Assembly: GCF_030814955.1 (NCBI RefSeq)
Contig: NZ_JAUSWB010000003.1
Location: forward strand, 248,001-312,000
From: Planomicrobium stackebrandtii
Lineage (GTDB): Bacteria; Bacillota; Bacilli; Bacillales_A; Planococcaceae
Direction of reading: 5' to 3'
Length of the DNA: 64,000 nt
Below are positions 26,102 to 34,653 of the stretch, in pieces (position 1 is the first letter of the stretch; every line of letters starts with the position of its first letter). The position numbers were made by a program, and so were the translations under genes. The notes below the pieces were generated by a model. That model did not search any database, was not told the DNA's origin, and saw nothing but the letters and a program-made list of their open reading frames with translations.

Positions 26102-27928
26102 TCACTTTTCGCTTTGGCCAATTTTTTGGAGTGCGTTTTTCTGAATGATCAGATCAGATATGCGGAGCTGATCGGCAGCCGTTTCAATTTGTTCGCTGCA
26201 TTGCTCGATTCCTACTTCTTCACCTGAAGCAGTTTCATAACAGGTTCCGCTGCCGCCAGGCTTAGTCAAATCGGGTTCGAAATAAAACTCTTCGTAGCGG
26301 AACGCACCGTGGCGGAAAATCGTCAAGTTGCTGTCTTCATCCAATAGAGATTGACCGAGCATATAAGATGGCTCGATATCCACAATATCAAGGATGGTGG
26401 GGGCAATATCAATTTGTCCTCCTGTATCCTCAATGGTGGTTCCCTTATCCGTGTTAGGTTGTTTAATGAAAAGTGGCACCTGATGATCGAGCTCAAACAA
26501 CTCGACCTCAGTTTCAGCCCCTAGTTCCTTAGCCATTTCACTGCGAGGTTGAGTCAACCCGCTGTCATGGTCTCCATAGAAAACGACAAGGGAATCATCC
26601 CACATATCTTTCTGTTTTAGTTCTTCAATCATTAACCCTACAGCTCCGTCGACATAATGAATGGTTTCGTAATAGCCCTTCAGCAATGGATCCTCATAAC
26701 CGGTCAAATCCAACTGTTCCAGTTCCGCCGGTATTTCATATGGTGTATGGCTCGACAGCGCAACCATAAAGGCGAAATAGGGCTCTTTCAGCTGTTCGGC
26801 CAATTCGATGGAAGTGGTCAAGAAATCTTCATCGTTCAATGCCATGCCGATTTCCTGATTGTCCGGAAAATCTGTCTGGCTGAAGAACTGGTTAAATCCG
26901 ATGTTCTGGTAGAAATCGTCGCGATTCCAGAAATCCTTCTCAAACGCATGCATAGCCGCAGTATCGTAGCCAGCGGCTTTCAGCAATTCCGGGAGCGCGT
27001 CAAACTCATTATCGGCGTATTGCGTATAGACAGAACCTGATTTCAAAGGGTGCAAGGATGTCAGTGTGATAAATTCCGCATCTGATGTCCGGCCTTCGTG
27101 CGTTTGATGATAGAACGACGGGAAAAACAGCGTTTCTTCTTTTAGCGCATTTAAATTCGGCGTCAGTTCCTGGCCATTTACTTGCTGATCAATCACGGAA
27201 GTTTGAAACGATTCTAACTGGACGACAATGATGTTCGGCTTTGCTGAGTCGGATACAGCTGAAGGGGTATTGGGATTCAGCTTACGAATCTGGGATTCTT
27301 CCTCAGCAGTGACGCTGTCATTCTTAAATAAAGATCCGACACCTTGAGCAAAATCCAAACCGTGGTAACCCCAAAATCCAAGCTGGTAATACTCGCGCAT
27401 ATTGGAAATAGGTTCATCCACCAGCCATTCCTCTTCGTTGGTATAGCTTGCTGCCAAAGGAATTACAAACAATGCAAGGCCCAGAGCAGCACCTCCACCG
27501 GCAAAAACTCTTTTTTGTCGGCGGCTTACAAGATCTTGTCGATTGCGGATGGCAAAAAGAACCACCGAAAAAATCAACAAGTCGGCAAAGAATAAGATAT
27601 CTTTCATTTGGATCAAAGTCAGAAAACCGCCTCCGACATCACTCATCTGCGTGATGTCAGAAAGCAAAGCAATGGATAGGAGATCGCTGAAATAGCGATA
27701 ATACCAAAGATCCGAAACAAGCAGAGTGCTGTGCAAGAATAGCAGCGCCAATAAAACCCAACGCCGTTTTTTACTGCCCAGCAACAGCGTCCAGCTGGAT
27801 AAGACGACTATAGAGGCCAAATTAAGAACGAAAAAGCTGAAAGGGAATTCAGTCCCTGCATACAAGCTGAACAGAAAAAGTTTAGAAATGGACAATAGCA
27901 GGTAAATCCAATACTCCAGGAATTTCAT
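26102..27928 (-). CDS. LtaS-type sulfatase-fold enzyme (lipoteichoic acid synthase-like)
   Basis: A 608-residue enzyme. Five N-terminal membrane helices (about 5-160) precede an extracellular alkaline-phosphatase-fold domain. The nucleophile Thr281 is in HEGRTSDAEF, the metal Glu in VVQLESFQ, and SSHTPYEIP and VVFYGDHDSG carry further metal ligands. LtaS polymerises glycerol phosphate from phosphatidylglycerol onto a lipid anchor. The C-terminal Cys pair (GTCYETASG, IEQCSEQ) after the catalytic domain could form a disulfide. The ATG at 27928 follows GGAGG. Family members include primases (YvgJ) and synthases, and the subtype is not resolved. Confidence 0.88.
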   Translation of the reverse strand: MKFLEYWIYLLLSISKLFLFSLYAGTEFPFSFFVLNLASIVVLSSWTLLLGSKKRRWVLLALLFLHSTLLVSDLWYYRYFSDLLSIALLSDITQMSDVGGGFLTLIQMKDILFFADLLIFSVVLFAIRNRQDLVSRRQKRVFAGGGAALGLALFVIPLAASYTNEEEWLVDEPISNMREYYQLGFWGYHGLDFAQGVGSLFKNDSVTAEEESQIRKLNPNTPSAVSDSAKPNIIVVQLESFQTSVIDQQVNGQELTPNLNALKEETLFFPSFYHQTHEGRTSDAEFITLTSLHPLKSGSVYTQYADNEFDALPELLKAAGYDTAAMHAFEKDFWNRDDFYQNIGFNQFFSQTDFPDNQEIGMALNDEDFLTTSIELAEQLKEPYFAFMVALSSHTPYEIPAELEQLDLTGYEDPLLKGYYETIHYVDGAVGLMIEELKQKDMWDDSLVVFYGDHDSGLTQPRSEMAKELGAETEVELFELDHQVPLFIKQPNTDKGTTIEDTGGQIDIAPTILDIVDIEPSYMLGQSLLDEDSNLTIFRHGAFRYEEFYFEPDLTKPGGSGTCYETASGEEVGIEQCSEQIETAADQLRISDLIIQKNALQKIGQSEK

Positions 27929-28270
27929 GGTGCACCTCCGGACAAGTTATAACGCTTTGCTGTTCAATGCAAATAAAGCACTTGCCAGTGAACCATTTAA
28001 TACTTGCTGCAAAACAAAGCTGTTCCTATTAAATACCACTCTTCAGATGGGCGAAAACATTACGACATGTCTGTATTGTGGCAAAAGAGCCGGATTGGCG
28101 AAAGTTTGATGGCATTTGGAGAACGGGTATTGGAAAGTAGAGAAATGATAGCGAGGTTCAAATGATAATTTTAGCTGCTGTCCATGCATATTGATGATCT
28201 CTGCCGTTTGGGATGCAGCTTCCAAAATATAATTATTCGTTGCAGCCAGCAATAGAAAGGAGTGTTGATT
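27929..28270. other. Intergenic spacer with no supported gene
   Basis: A 342-base region between the divergent LtaS-like gene and the small basic ORF. It holds no hairpin with a T tract. The only notable frame is 32 codons (28067-28165) and has no ribosome site. The promoters of the flanking genes should lie here but none matches consensus clearly. Confidence 0.4.
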
Positions 28271-28540
28271 GTGGAAATGCCGAAAAAGACATCTGTAGAT
28301 AAACCGGCCAAAGCGAAATGCAAGTATCCTTTAGTGCCTGTCGGCCAAAATTTCATCGTGGATTTTGGCGGACAGCCCTCGCTCCATGGCACGTGGCAAG
28401 TAGCAGAGAATGATGAGGCACCGTTTTATTTATGCAAACGTGTTTTTAAAAATGGAATAGTATCCAGAAAGAAATCAGCGGATCATCGCCGCAAGTTTTT
28501 TGAACGTGAAATTTATCGAGCATTGGGAGAACAAGCTTAA
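28271..28540 (+). CDS. Small basic hypothetical protein
   Basis: An 89-residue soluble protein rich in Lys/Arg with two Cys. A middle beta-like part (KYPLVPVGQNFIVDFGGQP) is followed by a basic helix (SRKKSADHRRKFFEREIYRAL). I start it at the GTG 28271, eight bases after AAAGGAG; a TTG at 28265 and an ATG at 28277 are alternatives. A terminator at 28564 supports an independent transcript. The family is not recognised. Confidence 0.55.
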   Translation: MEMPKKTSVDKPAKAKCKYPLVPVGQNFIVDFGGQPSLHGTWQVAENDEAPFYLCKRVFKNGIVSRKKSADHRRKFFEREIYRALGEQA

Positions 28541-28563
28541 TTGCCGTTTTGTATACCAAGAAC

Positions 28564-28596
28564 TGCTGTCCTTTTCAAGGATGGCTTTTATTTTTT
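28564..28596 (+). terminator. Terminator after the small basic gene
   Basis: A 9-bp stem GCTGTCCTT/AAGGATGGC with TTC loop and a T-rich tail. Confidence 0.65.
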
Positions 28597-28761
28597 GTAT
28601 AGTATTGTCCCAACATGCGCAAAGTACCGACTAGGAGGGGATATCTGGACCCTTTGAATAGTTTAAAGATAAAACTTCTCCAGTTCATTTATAAAAATAT
28701 AGATTAGTTCAAATTTTGCTGTAATATTAGATCATAAACTACAAGTAAGGGGATACATAGG

Positions 28762-30219
28762 ATGAAGACAAATCAGCAAGAGATTGAAACACCATATTTA
28801 TTGGCGCTTATCCCATTGATCACCATGATTGCGGCAATGGCGGTGACCATTATTGTATTCGAAGGCAGTCCGCATATCCCATTAGTTTTGGGAGCCATAG
28901 TTGCTGGGGTTATTGCCTGGCGTCTCGGTTATAAATGGGAGACGATTGAAGAAGGGGCCTATAGAGGAATCCGGCTTGCTCTTCCTGCCATTCTGATTAT
29001 TATCGTGGTTGGCATGATCATCGCATCGTGGATTGGCGGCGGCATCATTGCCACTATGATTTATTACGGCCTGCAGATTATTACGCCTGCTCTGTTTCTA
29101 ATGACAATCTGCATCATCTGCGGAATTGTCTCGCTTGCGATCGGCAGTTCCTGGTCGACGATGGGGACAATTGGCGTCGCTGGCATGGGAATTGGCATAA
29201 GTATGGGAATCCCGGCCGCAATGGTCGCTGGAGCGGTCATCTCCGGCTCTTATTTTGGTGATAAAATGTCGCCGCTTTCGGATACAACGAACATGGCAGC
29301 TGGCATTACCAATACAAATTTATTTGAACACATTCGGCATATGACCTATACTACCGTTCCGGGATTGGTCATTGCCCTGGTCGTATATTTTTTCCTTGGG
29401 CGTCAATTTGGCGGTACAGCGATTGATGAAGCGAACATACAAGGAATTATGTCCTCATTAGACAGCAACTTTCTTATCTCACCTTGGCTCCTGTTGGTTC
29501 CTGCAGCGATTGTCGTACTGGTGGCATTGAAAGTACCGGCGCTGCCAGCTTTGCTGATTGGTGTGTTTCTTGGTTTTATGTGCCAGATTCTGGTGCAGGG
29601 AGGCAATGTGGGTGAGGCAGTCAATGCACTTCATGATGGCTTTGTTATTGCTTCCGGCAATGACATGGTTGATGAGCTGTTTAATCGCGGCGGCATTGCT
29701 TCGATGATGTTTACGGTCTCACTGACCATTTTTGCGATGGTTTTTGGCGGAATCTTGGAGCATACAGGAATGCTGAAGGCCATCGTCACACAAATATTGA
29801 GAGTGGCAAAGTCTGCCGGCAGCCTCATCGCGGCGACCATCGTTTCCGCTTTTTTCACTAACGCAACGGCATCCGAGCAATACATATCGATCCTTCTGCC
29901 AGGCAGAATGTACGCTACAGCTTATCAGGACAAGGGGCTGCATTCGAAAAACCTTTCACGTGCGCTCGAAGATGGCGGAACCTTGACTTCTCCGTTCATT
30001 CCATGGAACACATGCGGAGTCTTTATCCTGGCAACGCTGGCGGTCCATCCATTCGCCTACGCTCCATATGCGGTACTCAATTACGCAGTTCCGATTCTTG
30101 GAATCATTATGGCGTTTATCGGCTATAAAGTTCAATTTTTAACAGAAGATGAACTGGCACAGCTGAAAGTAAAGCAGCAAAGAATTGATCGCGAAAACGA
30201 ATTGACCGAAGGCGTTTAA
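28762..30219 (+). CDS. nhaC: Na+/H+ antiporter NhaC family
   Basis: A 485-residue membrane protein with about 11 helices. It is recognised by the NhaC-type patterns SLAIGSSWSTMGTIGVAGMGIG, GAVISGSYFGDKMSPLSDTTNMAAG and a late FTNATASEQYISILLPGRMY segment. It exchanges cytosolic Na+ (or malate/lactate in the MleN branch) for protons. The GDKMSPLSDTTN signature is shared by NhaC and MleN, so the exact cargo is not settled. The start ATG at 28762 follows AAGGGG. It stands alone and ends at a strong terminator. It pairs functionally with the NhaP antiporter at 52.5 kb in salt or alkali tolerance. Confidence 0.87.
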   Translation: MKTNQQEIETPYLLALIPLITMIAAMAVTIIVFEGSPHIPLVLGAIVAGVIAWRLGYKWETIEEGAYRGIRLALPAILIIIVVGMIIASWIGGGIIATMIYYGLQIITPALFLMTICIICGIVSLAIGSSWSTMGTIGVAGMGIGISMGIPAAMVAGAVISGSYFGDKMSPLSDTTNMAAGITNTNLFEHIRHMTYTTVPGLVIALVVYFFLGRQFGGTAIDEANIQGIMSSLDSNFLISPWLLLVPAAIVVLVALKVPALPALLIGVFLGFMCQILVQGGNVGEAVNALHDGFVIASGNDMVDELFNRGGIASMMFTVSLTIFAMVFGGILEHTGMLKAIVTQILRVAKSAGSLIAATIVSAFFTNATASEQYISILLPGRMYATAYQDKGLHSKNLSRALEDGGTLTSPFIPWNTCGVFILATLAVHPFAYAPYAVLNYAVPILGIIMAFIGYKVQFLTEDELAQLKVKQQRIDRENELTEGV

Positions 30220-30240
30220 ACTTTTCACGTAGCACAATAA

Positions 30241-30285
30241 AGCGAGCCTCCTCTTTGGAAATCCAAAAGAGGAGGCTCGCTTTTC
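30241..30285. terminator. Bidirectional terminator
   Basis: A 15-bp perfect stem AGCGAGCCTCCTCTT/AAGAGGAGGCTCGCT and a T run, between convergent nhaC and the GNAT gene. Confidence 0.9.
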
Positions 30286-30287
30286 TT

Positions 30288-31175
30288 CTATTGAACAGAA
30301 GCAGAGCCAAATTGCTTTTTAAAACGTTCAGTGCCATATAACAGCCAAGGAGAAGGCAGTTCGAAGGTATGATGTTCAGGCAGCTTGCTGACCTGTCCAG
30401 GGCTCAAGTCCATCCAAAGCAAGGCATTGGTTTTCACTTTTTCGCTTAGTTGCCGCTGTGCCATGGAAACAGTTTCCCATAATCCCGGCTGTTCCATAAG
30501 ATCATCCCATGGATAAACGGTATGCAGATAATATTCTCGCTTGTAATCCTTTTTGGTAATCAGCAACCGGTTTTTACTGGGATTTTCGAAAAATGACCAT
30601 TGTGCCAATTTGGCATCAGCAAATAATTCTTCAGAGGCAGGAAAAGTGTAATAGCATTCGTAAGGGAAAACGGCGCCGGGTTTAATGTATAGACGGTCTA
30701 TCCACGCCCTTTTTTGACGAAGATCGGTTACTTCCTGCCAGACCGATCCGCCTGTTTCAAGTGAATAAGCAGTGGATGAAATGGCGCTGTAGAGTGTGGA
30801 TACTTCTGTAAGGCCAAGCTTGTCCATGACGCGGCGAGCGGATGCGTTCTCAAGCTGCGTATTGGCTCCAATCCATTGAATGGCAGGAAGCGAAAAGGCT
30901 TGTTCCATAATATAGGACATCAATCGAGTGGACAAATTATTTCCTCGGAAGCGCAAATCGCTGCGCATCCGGCCGAGCATGACGTATTGCTTGGCAAAGA
31001 TCGTATAGCCCCCAACGCTTGCCAGCTGGCCCTCCTGAAATAATCCGTACATCCGGCTGGAGCCGCTGGATATCCGGTTGTATACCCGGAGAATATAATC
31101 GTCTTCTATGCCTGTTTCCATTGCTTCCAATAGATGCAAATCATCTGAATTTAATTGCCGAATTGATGTTTCCAT
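30288..31175 (-). CDS. GNAT-family N-acetyltransferase
   Basis: A 295-residue protein. Its N-terminal half is a GNAT fold: a strand ending in ASVGGYTIFAKQYVMLGRM, an acetyl-CoA loop region near DLRFRGNNLSTRLMSYIME, and the late motif GANTQLENASARRVMDKLGL. The C-terminal half (about 150-295) has no recognised motif. The substrate is unknown. The ATG at 31175 lies eight bases after GAGGAG. Confidence 0.78.
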   Translation of the reverse strand: METSIRQLNSDDLHLLEAMETGIEDDYILRVYNRISSGSSRMYGLFQEGQLASVGGYTIFAKQYVMLGRMRSDLRFRGNNLSTRLMSYIMEQAFSLPAIQWIGANTQLENASARRVMDKLGLTEVSTLYSAISSTAYSLETGGSVWQEVTDLRQKRAWIDRLYIKPGAVFPYECYYTFPASEELFADAKLAQWSFFENPSKNRLLITKKDYKREYYLHTVYPWDDLMEQPGLWETVSMAQRQLSEKVKTNALLWMDLSPGQVSKLPEHHTFELPSPWLLYGTERFKKQFGSASVQ

Positions 31176-31308
31176 ACTCGCCACTCCTCGTTCATGTTGA
31201 AATCACTACTGATATTATATACAGGATAAGCCTGGTTTTGCATGTATGCAGGTTTAAGTCGCAGGAGCATGCGGGAAAAGGGAAGCATATTCAAAAGGAG
31301 GCTGTCGG

Positions 31309-32109
31309 ATGACTATCTTTTCGAGTGAGGCATTGGCACATAAACACATACTGATTACGGGAGCAACGGGCGGCATTGGCACCGAGGCGGCTCTGACGTT
31401 GGCAGCTATGGGGGCAAGCATCACCATTACTGGGCGAAACAAAGAAAAGCTGGAGCAGCTGAAAGCAGAGTTGCTCCGCAAGATGCCAGTCGACAGACTT
31501 TGTGTACAGCAGGCGGATTTGACAGACCCGGCAGATCGTATGCGGCTTATTGAACAGGCTGAAAGGAAGTTGGGTTTTATCAACGGATTGGTAAATTCAG
31601 CAGGTGTTTCAGGAGGCAAGCGTGTCGAGGAAATAGATGAAGCCTTTCTGGCAGAGATGATGAACTTGAACTTTGTATCGACTTTCCTGCTGACGCAGGA
31701 AGTGTACAGCAAGATGCTGGAGAAGAAAGAAGGGAATATTGTCAATCTGGCATCTTTGTCAGGTTTGCGTGGAACATACGGCAATACGGCATATTCCGCA
31801 AGCAAATTTGCAGTAGTCGGCTGGACTCAATCGATGGCAGTGGAAGCGATCGGACACGGCATCCGGGTCAATGCGGTATGCCCGGGCTATGTGGATACGG
31901 AGATGGCACGAAACAGCCTGCGCAAAAAAGCCGAGAGAAACGGCACGAGTTTTGAAGAAGAGCTGGATAATGCGAAAAAGGAGATTCCTTCAGGGAGATT
32001 ATCCACGGCTCTAGAAGTAGCGAATGCCATCGCTTTCCTAATGACCGATGCTGCCGGAAACATTGTAGGCGAGTCGCTGAAGATTTCCGGAGGAAGCGTT
32101 ATGAGGTAA
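31309..32109 (+). CDS. FabG-like short-chain dehydrogenase
   Basis: A 266-residue classical SDR. It has cofactor loop GATGGIG (about 18-24), ITGRNKEKLEQL (Arg after the second strand, so NADP(H) is likely), NSAGVSGG, the catalytic Ser (NLASLSG) and Tyr/Lys in YSASKFAVVGWTQ, then RVNAVCPGYVDTEM and a C-terminal IVGESLKISGGS. It resembles 3-oxoacyl-ACP reductase, but the absence of fatty-acid genes leaves the substrate open. The ATG at 31309 follows AAAAGGAGG. Confidence 0.85.
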   Translation: MTIFSSEALAHKHILITGATGGIGTEAALTLAAMGASITITGRNKEKLEQLKAELLRKMPVDRLCVQQADLTDPADRMRLIEQAERKLGFINGLVNSAGVSGGKRVEEIDEAFLAEMMNLNFVSTFLLTQEVYSKMLEKKEGNIVNLASLSGLRGTYGNTAYSASKFAVVGWTQSMAVEAIGHGIRVNAVCPGYVDTEMARNSLRKKAERNGTSFEEELDNAKKEIPSGRLSTALEVANAIAFLMTDAAGNIVGESLKISGGSVMR

Positions 32110-32242
32110 AGCTGCCGGGATTCTCGTGAATGGTGAAGAATGTTGACATTATCTTTTATGGCTCTACTTGTGTATAGTGAACAAGATGAAAAAAGATAGT
32201 CTGTACAACCGTCTATCAGCTGGCTAAAAGGAGATCAAGAAT

Positions 32243-32800
32243 TTGAGAAAAGAAATTAAAGACATTCAAGATACCTTACAAACATCTGAAGGCGCCCATG
32301 TTTTTTATTATGTCAATGAGTTGGAATGTTATATTTACAATGCCGTTTCGTATATTGTTGCCGGCATCGAGCGCGGAGACCAGGTTTTGTTCATTGAAAG
32401 CGAACGGATTTATCCGATGATCCTGAAACGTGTAGAAGAGCTGGTGTCTGACGAACAGCTGAAGAATATTCATCACGTTAATAACTTTAAGTTTTATTGG
32501 GAGACCGGAAATTTTCATCCACCGACTGTACTCGATTACTTCTCACATTTAATAAGCCCGTTTATGGAAAATGAACTTAGTTTCCGTACATGGGTACATG
32601 TCGAATGGCGGGAAGAGGACGAAATTACGAAGGATATTGAGGAATATGAAATTGCGGTTGATAAGCTTATACCTCGAATTAAAGCAATTTCGATATGTGC
32701 GTATGATGCTCCGCGGGTTTCGGACGAGCTCAAAGAAGCGCTTATGAACTGCCATGGCTTCTTGATGACCGATGAGGATATCATGCCTATTCAGAGGTAA
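32243..32800 (+). CDS. MEDS-domain (DcmR-type sensory) protein
   Basis: A 185-residue single-domain cytosolic protein. The MEDS pattern is visible: GAHVFYYVNELECYIYNAVSYIVAGIERGDQVLFIES, a mid helix, and the closing SICAYDAPRVSDELKEALMNCHGFLMTDE. The domain is a RecA-like fold used as a sensor in methanotroph/methylotroph DcmR and beside anti-sigma or kinase systems in actinomycetes. Here it stands alone, so its partner is unknown. The start is TTG at 32243 with AAAAGGAG upstream. Confidence 0.75.
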   Translation: MRKEIKDIQDTLQTSEGAHVFYYVNELECYIYNAVSYIVAGIERGDQVLFIESERIYPMILKRVEELVSDEQLKNIHHVNNFKFYWETGNFHPPTVLDYFSHLISPFMENELSFRTWVHVEWREEDEITKDIEEYEIAVDKLIPRIKAISICAYDAPRVSDELKEALMNCHGFLMTDEDIMPIQR

Positions 32801-32949
32801 GTTGTTGAATGAGGTACGATAAAAGTTGAACTGCAGAAACCAGCTTTTACCCATCACTTCGCCCAGCCCGAGTGGATTTGGAGAAAGTAGAACCAATTTG
32901 CGGAACCTTAGCAGGCGAAAATCGTTGGTCAATTCAAATAATATTATCG

Positions 32950-32986
32950 AAAAACCTCTTTACGGATATTCCGTGGAGAGGTTTTT
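32950..32986 (+). terminator. Terminator downstream of the MEDS gene
   Basis: A 10-bp stem AAAAACCTCT/AGAGGTTTTT with a loop containing a small inner pairing (ACGGA/TCCGT). Confidence 0.75.
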
Positions 32987-33031
32987 GGTGAATTAATAAA
33001 TTTTATTTAACGTCAATAACCGGTATTAAAA

Positions 33032-33060
33032 TCAATATTCTTAAAAGAATTTTATATTGA
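33032..33060. promoter_or_regulatory. AT-rich dyad, possible operator of the aldehyde dehydrogenase operon
   Basis: TCAATAT (33032-33038) and ATATTGA (33054-33060) are perfect inverted arms, with TTCTT/AGAA symmetry inside. It lies immediately upstream of the -35 box, where a TetR- or MarR-like regulator could bind. No regulator gene is nearby. Confidence 0.35.
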
Positions 33061-33067
33061 CAGAATA

Positions 33068-33095
33068 TTGACAATTCTTGATAAAAGCATACTAT
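33068..33095 (+). promoter_or_regulatory. Sigma-A-like promoter of the aldehyde dehydrogenase/alcohol dehydrogenase genes
   Basis: TTGACA (33068-33073), a 16-base spacer and TACTAT (33090-33095), about 80 bases before the ATG. A second TTGACA starts at 33057. Confidence 0.5.
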
Positions 33096-33177
33096 ATTAA
33101 GTAGTGAGTCCACATAAGAAAACAATGCTCTTTAAGCTGAACAGGTTCTTACGAATTGAAAAGGAGGAGAATCCGAA

Positions 33178-34626
33178 ATGATCGAAATCGGAAAGTACCA
33201 TTTCGGTTCCATTATCGATGGCAAGGAGTTGCCTAAAGATGGACGCGACGAAATTAGTGTGTTTAATCCCTACAACAATGAAGTTATCGGAAAGATTTCT
33301 TGCGCCACACCGGAAGATGCAGCTGCAGCGGTGGTCAGTGCGCATCGCGTTTATGTGAAGACCATGAGAAAGATGCCGGCGCATAAACGTTCTGAAATTC
33401 TTCGGAAAACGGCTGATTTGCTGGAAATCGAGGGCGATGATTTTGCGCATCTATTGTCTTTGGAGGCAGGAAAACCCATCAAGGAAAGCCGGGTAGAAGT
33501 GGCGCGTGCTGTTCAGGTGCTGCGGTTTGCTTCGGAAGGGGCCAAATCCATTTATGGGGAAATGATTCCTCTGGACAGTGCGATTGGCGGAGAAAATCAA
33601 ATCGGCATGTCGAAACGTGTTTCTCTTGGCGTGGTTGCAGCCATTACGCCTTTTAATTTCCCATTGAATCTGGTGCTTCATAAAGTTGCCCCGGCGATTG
33701 CGGCCGGCAATACGGTGGTCTTGAAACCAGCCGAGAAAACGCCTCTTTCTCCTGTTCTTCTGTACCGGCTGTTTGAAAAGGCCGGACTGCCAAAAGGCGT
33801 CATCAATATTGTCATGGGGCCGGGACAGGAACTGGCGGAAACATTAGTAACTCATCCGAAAGTGAAACGGGTGACGTTCACTGGCAGCAGCGCTGTCGGA
33901 TGGAAAATACAAGAAATGGCCAAACGGAAAAAAGTTACATTGGAACTGGGATCAAATGCTCCAAATATTATTTTTGAAGATGCGGATTTGGACGTTGCTG
34001 TCGATGCTATCTTAATCGGCGGTTTTACGTATGCCGGGCAGGCATGCGTATCTGCACAACGGATTTATGTGCAGGAAGCCGTCTATTCTGCGTTTCTGGA
34101 AAAACTGACAAAAAAAGTGAAAGCGCTTCAAACGGGAGACCCACTGGATGAAACAACTGATATGGGACCGATGATCACCCAGGAAGCAGCTGAACGGGCA
34201 GAATCGTGGGTTAAAGAAGCGCTTAGGGAAGGCGCGACATTATCGGCCGGCGGAAATCGCAAAGGCACCATGATGGAGCCGACCATAGTCAGTGACGTAA
34301 CACCTGACATGAAGGTGATATGTGCGGAGGTTTTTGCACCTATTGTCAGCGTCATGTCCTTTGGTACAGAAGAAGAAGCAGTGAAGCATGCCAATGAGTC
34401 AGATTTCGGTTTGCAGGCAGGTGTCTTTACTGCCGATATCAACCGGGCTATGCGGATGGCAGATGCGCTGGAAACGGGAGGCGTCTGGATCAATGAAGTT
34501 TCAGTTCGCCGCTACGATCATATTCCTTATGGCGGAGTGAAAAACAGCGGCATCGGAAAAGAAGGGGTCACCTATGCAATTGAAGAAATGACCGATGTGA
34601 AATTTATCGGCATTAAACTATATTGA
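33178..34626 (+). CDS. Aldehyde dehydrogenase (NAD(P)-dependent)
   Basis: A 482-residue ALDH. Visible parts are the cofactor region AAITPFNFPLNLVLHKVAPAI with its catalytic Asn, GNTVVLKPAEKTP, FTGSSAVGWKIQ, the general base Glu in TLELGSNAPN, the nucleophile Cys in AGQACVSAQRIYV, and EVFAPIVSV with the cofactor Glu. It resembles lactaldehyde or glyceraldehyde-3-phosphate (GapN-like) dehydrogenases in length and motif form. The ATG at 33178 follows AAGGAGGAG. The next gene, 27 bases downstream, is a zinc alcohol dehydrogenase, so the pair likely oxidises an alcohol through its aldehyde to an acid. The substrate is unknown. Confidence 0.87.
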   Translation: MIEIGKYHFGSIIDGKELPKDGRDEISVFNPYNNEVIGKISCATPEDAAAAVVSAHRVYVKTMRKMPAHKRSEILRKTADLLEIEGDDFAHLLSLEAGKPIKESRVEVARAVQVLRFASEGAKSIYGEMIPLDSAIGGENQIGMSKRVSLGVVAAITPFNFPLNLVLHKVAPAIAAGNTVVLKPAEKTPLSPVLLYRLFEKAGLPKGVINIVMGPGQELAETLVTHPKVKRVTFTGSSAVGWKIQEMAKRKKVTLELGSNAPNIIFEDADLDVAVDAILIGGFTYAGQACVSAQRIYVQEAVYSAFLEKLTKKVKALQTGDPLDETTDMGPMITQEAAERAESWVKEALREGATLSAGGNRKGTMMEPTIVSDVTPDMKVICAEVFAPIVSVMSFGTEEEAVKHANESDFGLQAGVFTADINRAMRMADALETGGVWINEVSVRRYDHIPYGGVKNSGIGKEGVTYAIEEMTDVKFIGIKLY

Positions 34627-34653
34627 AAATTTGATTGAGGAGATGGTGGAAGT

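Larger units (their letters stand above)
32801..33177. other. Intergenic region with terminator, dyad and promoter
   Basis: A 377-base gap. It contains the terminator at 32950-32986, an AT-rich dyad at 33032-33060, and a sigma-A-like promoter at 33068-33095 that should drive the aldehyde dehydrogenase operon. No gene is supported. Confidence 0.55.

Noticed and set aside
28067..28165. A 32-codon peptide frame in the spacer before the small basic gene
   Set aside because: It has no ribosome site and no terminator of its own.
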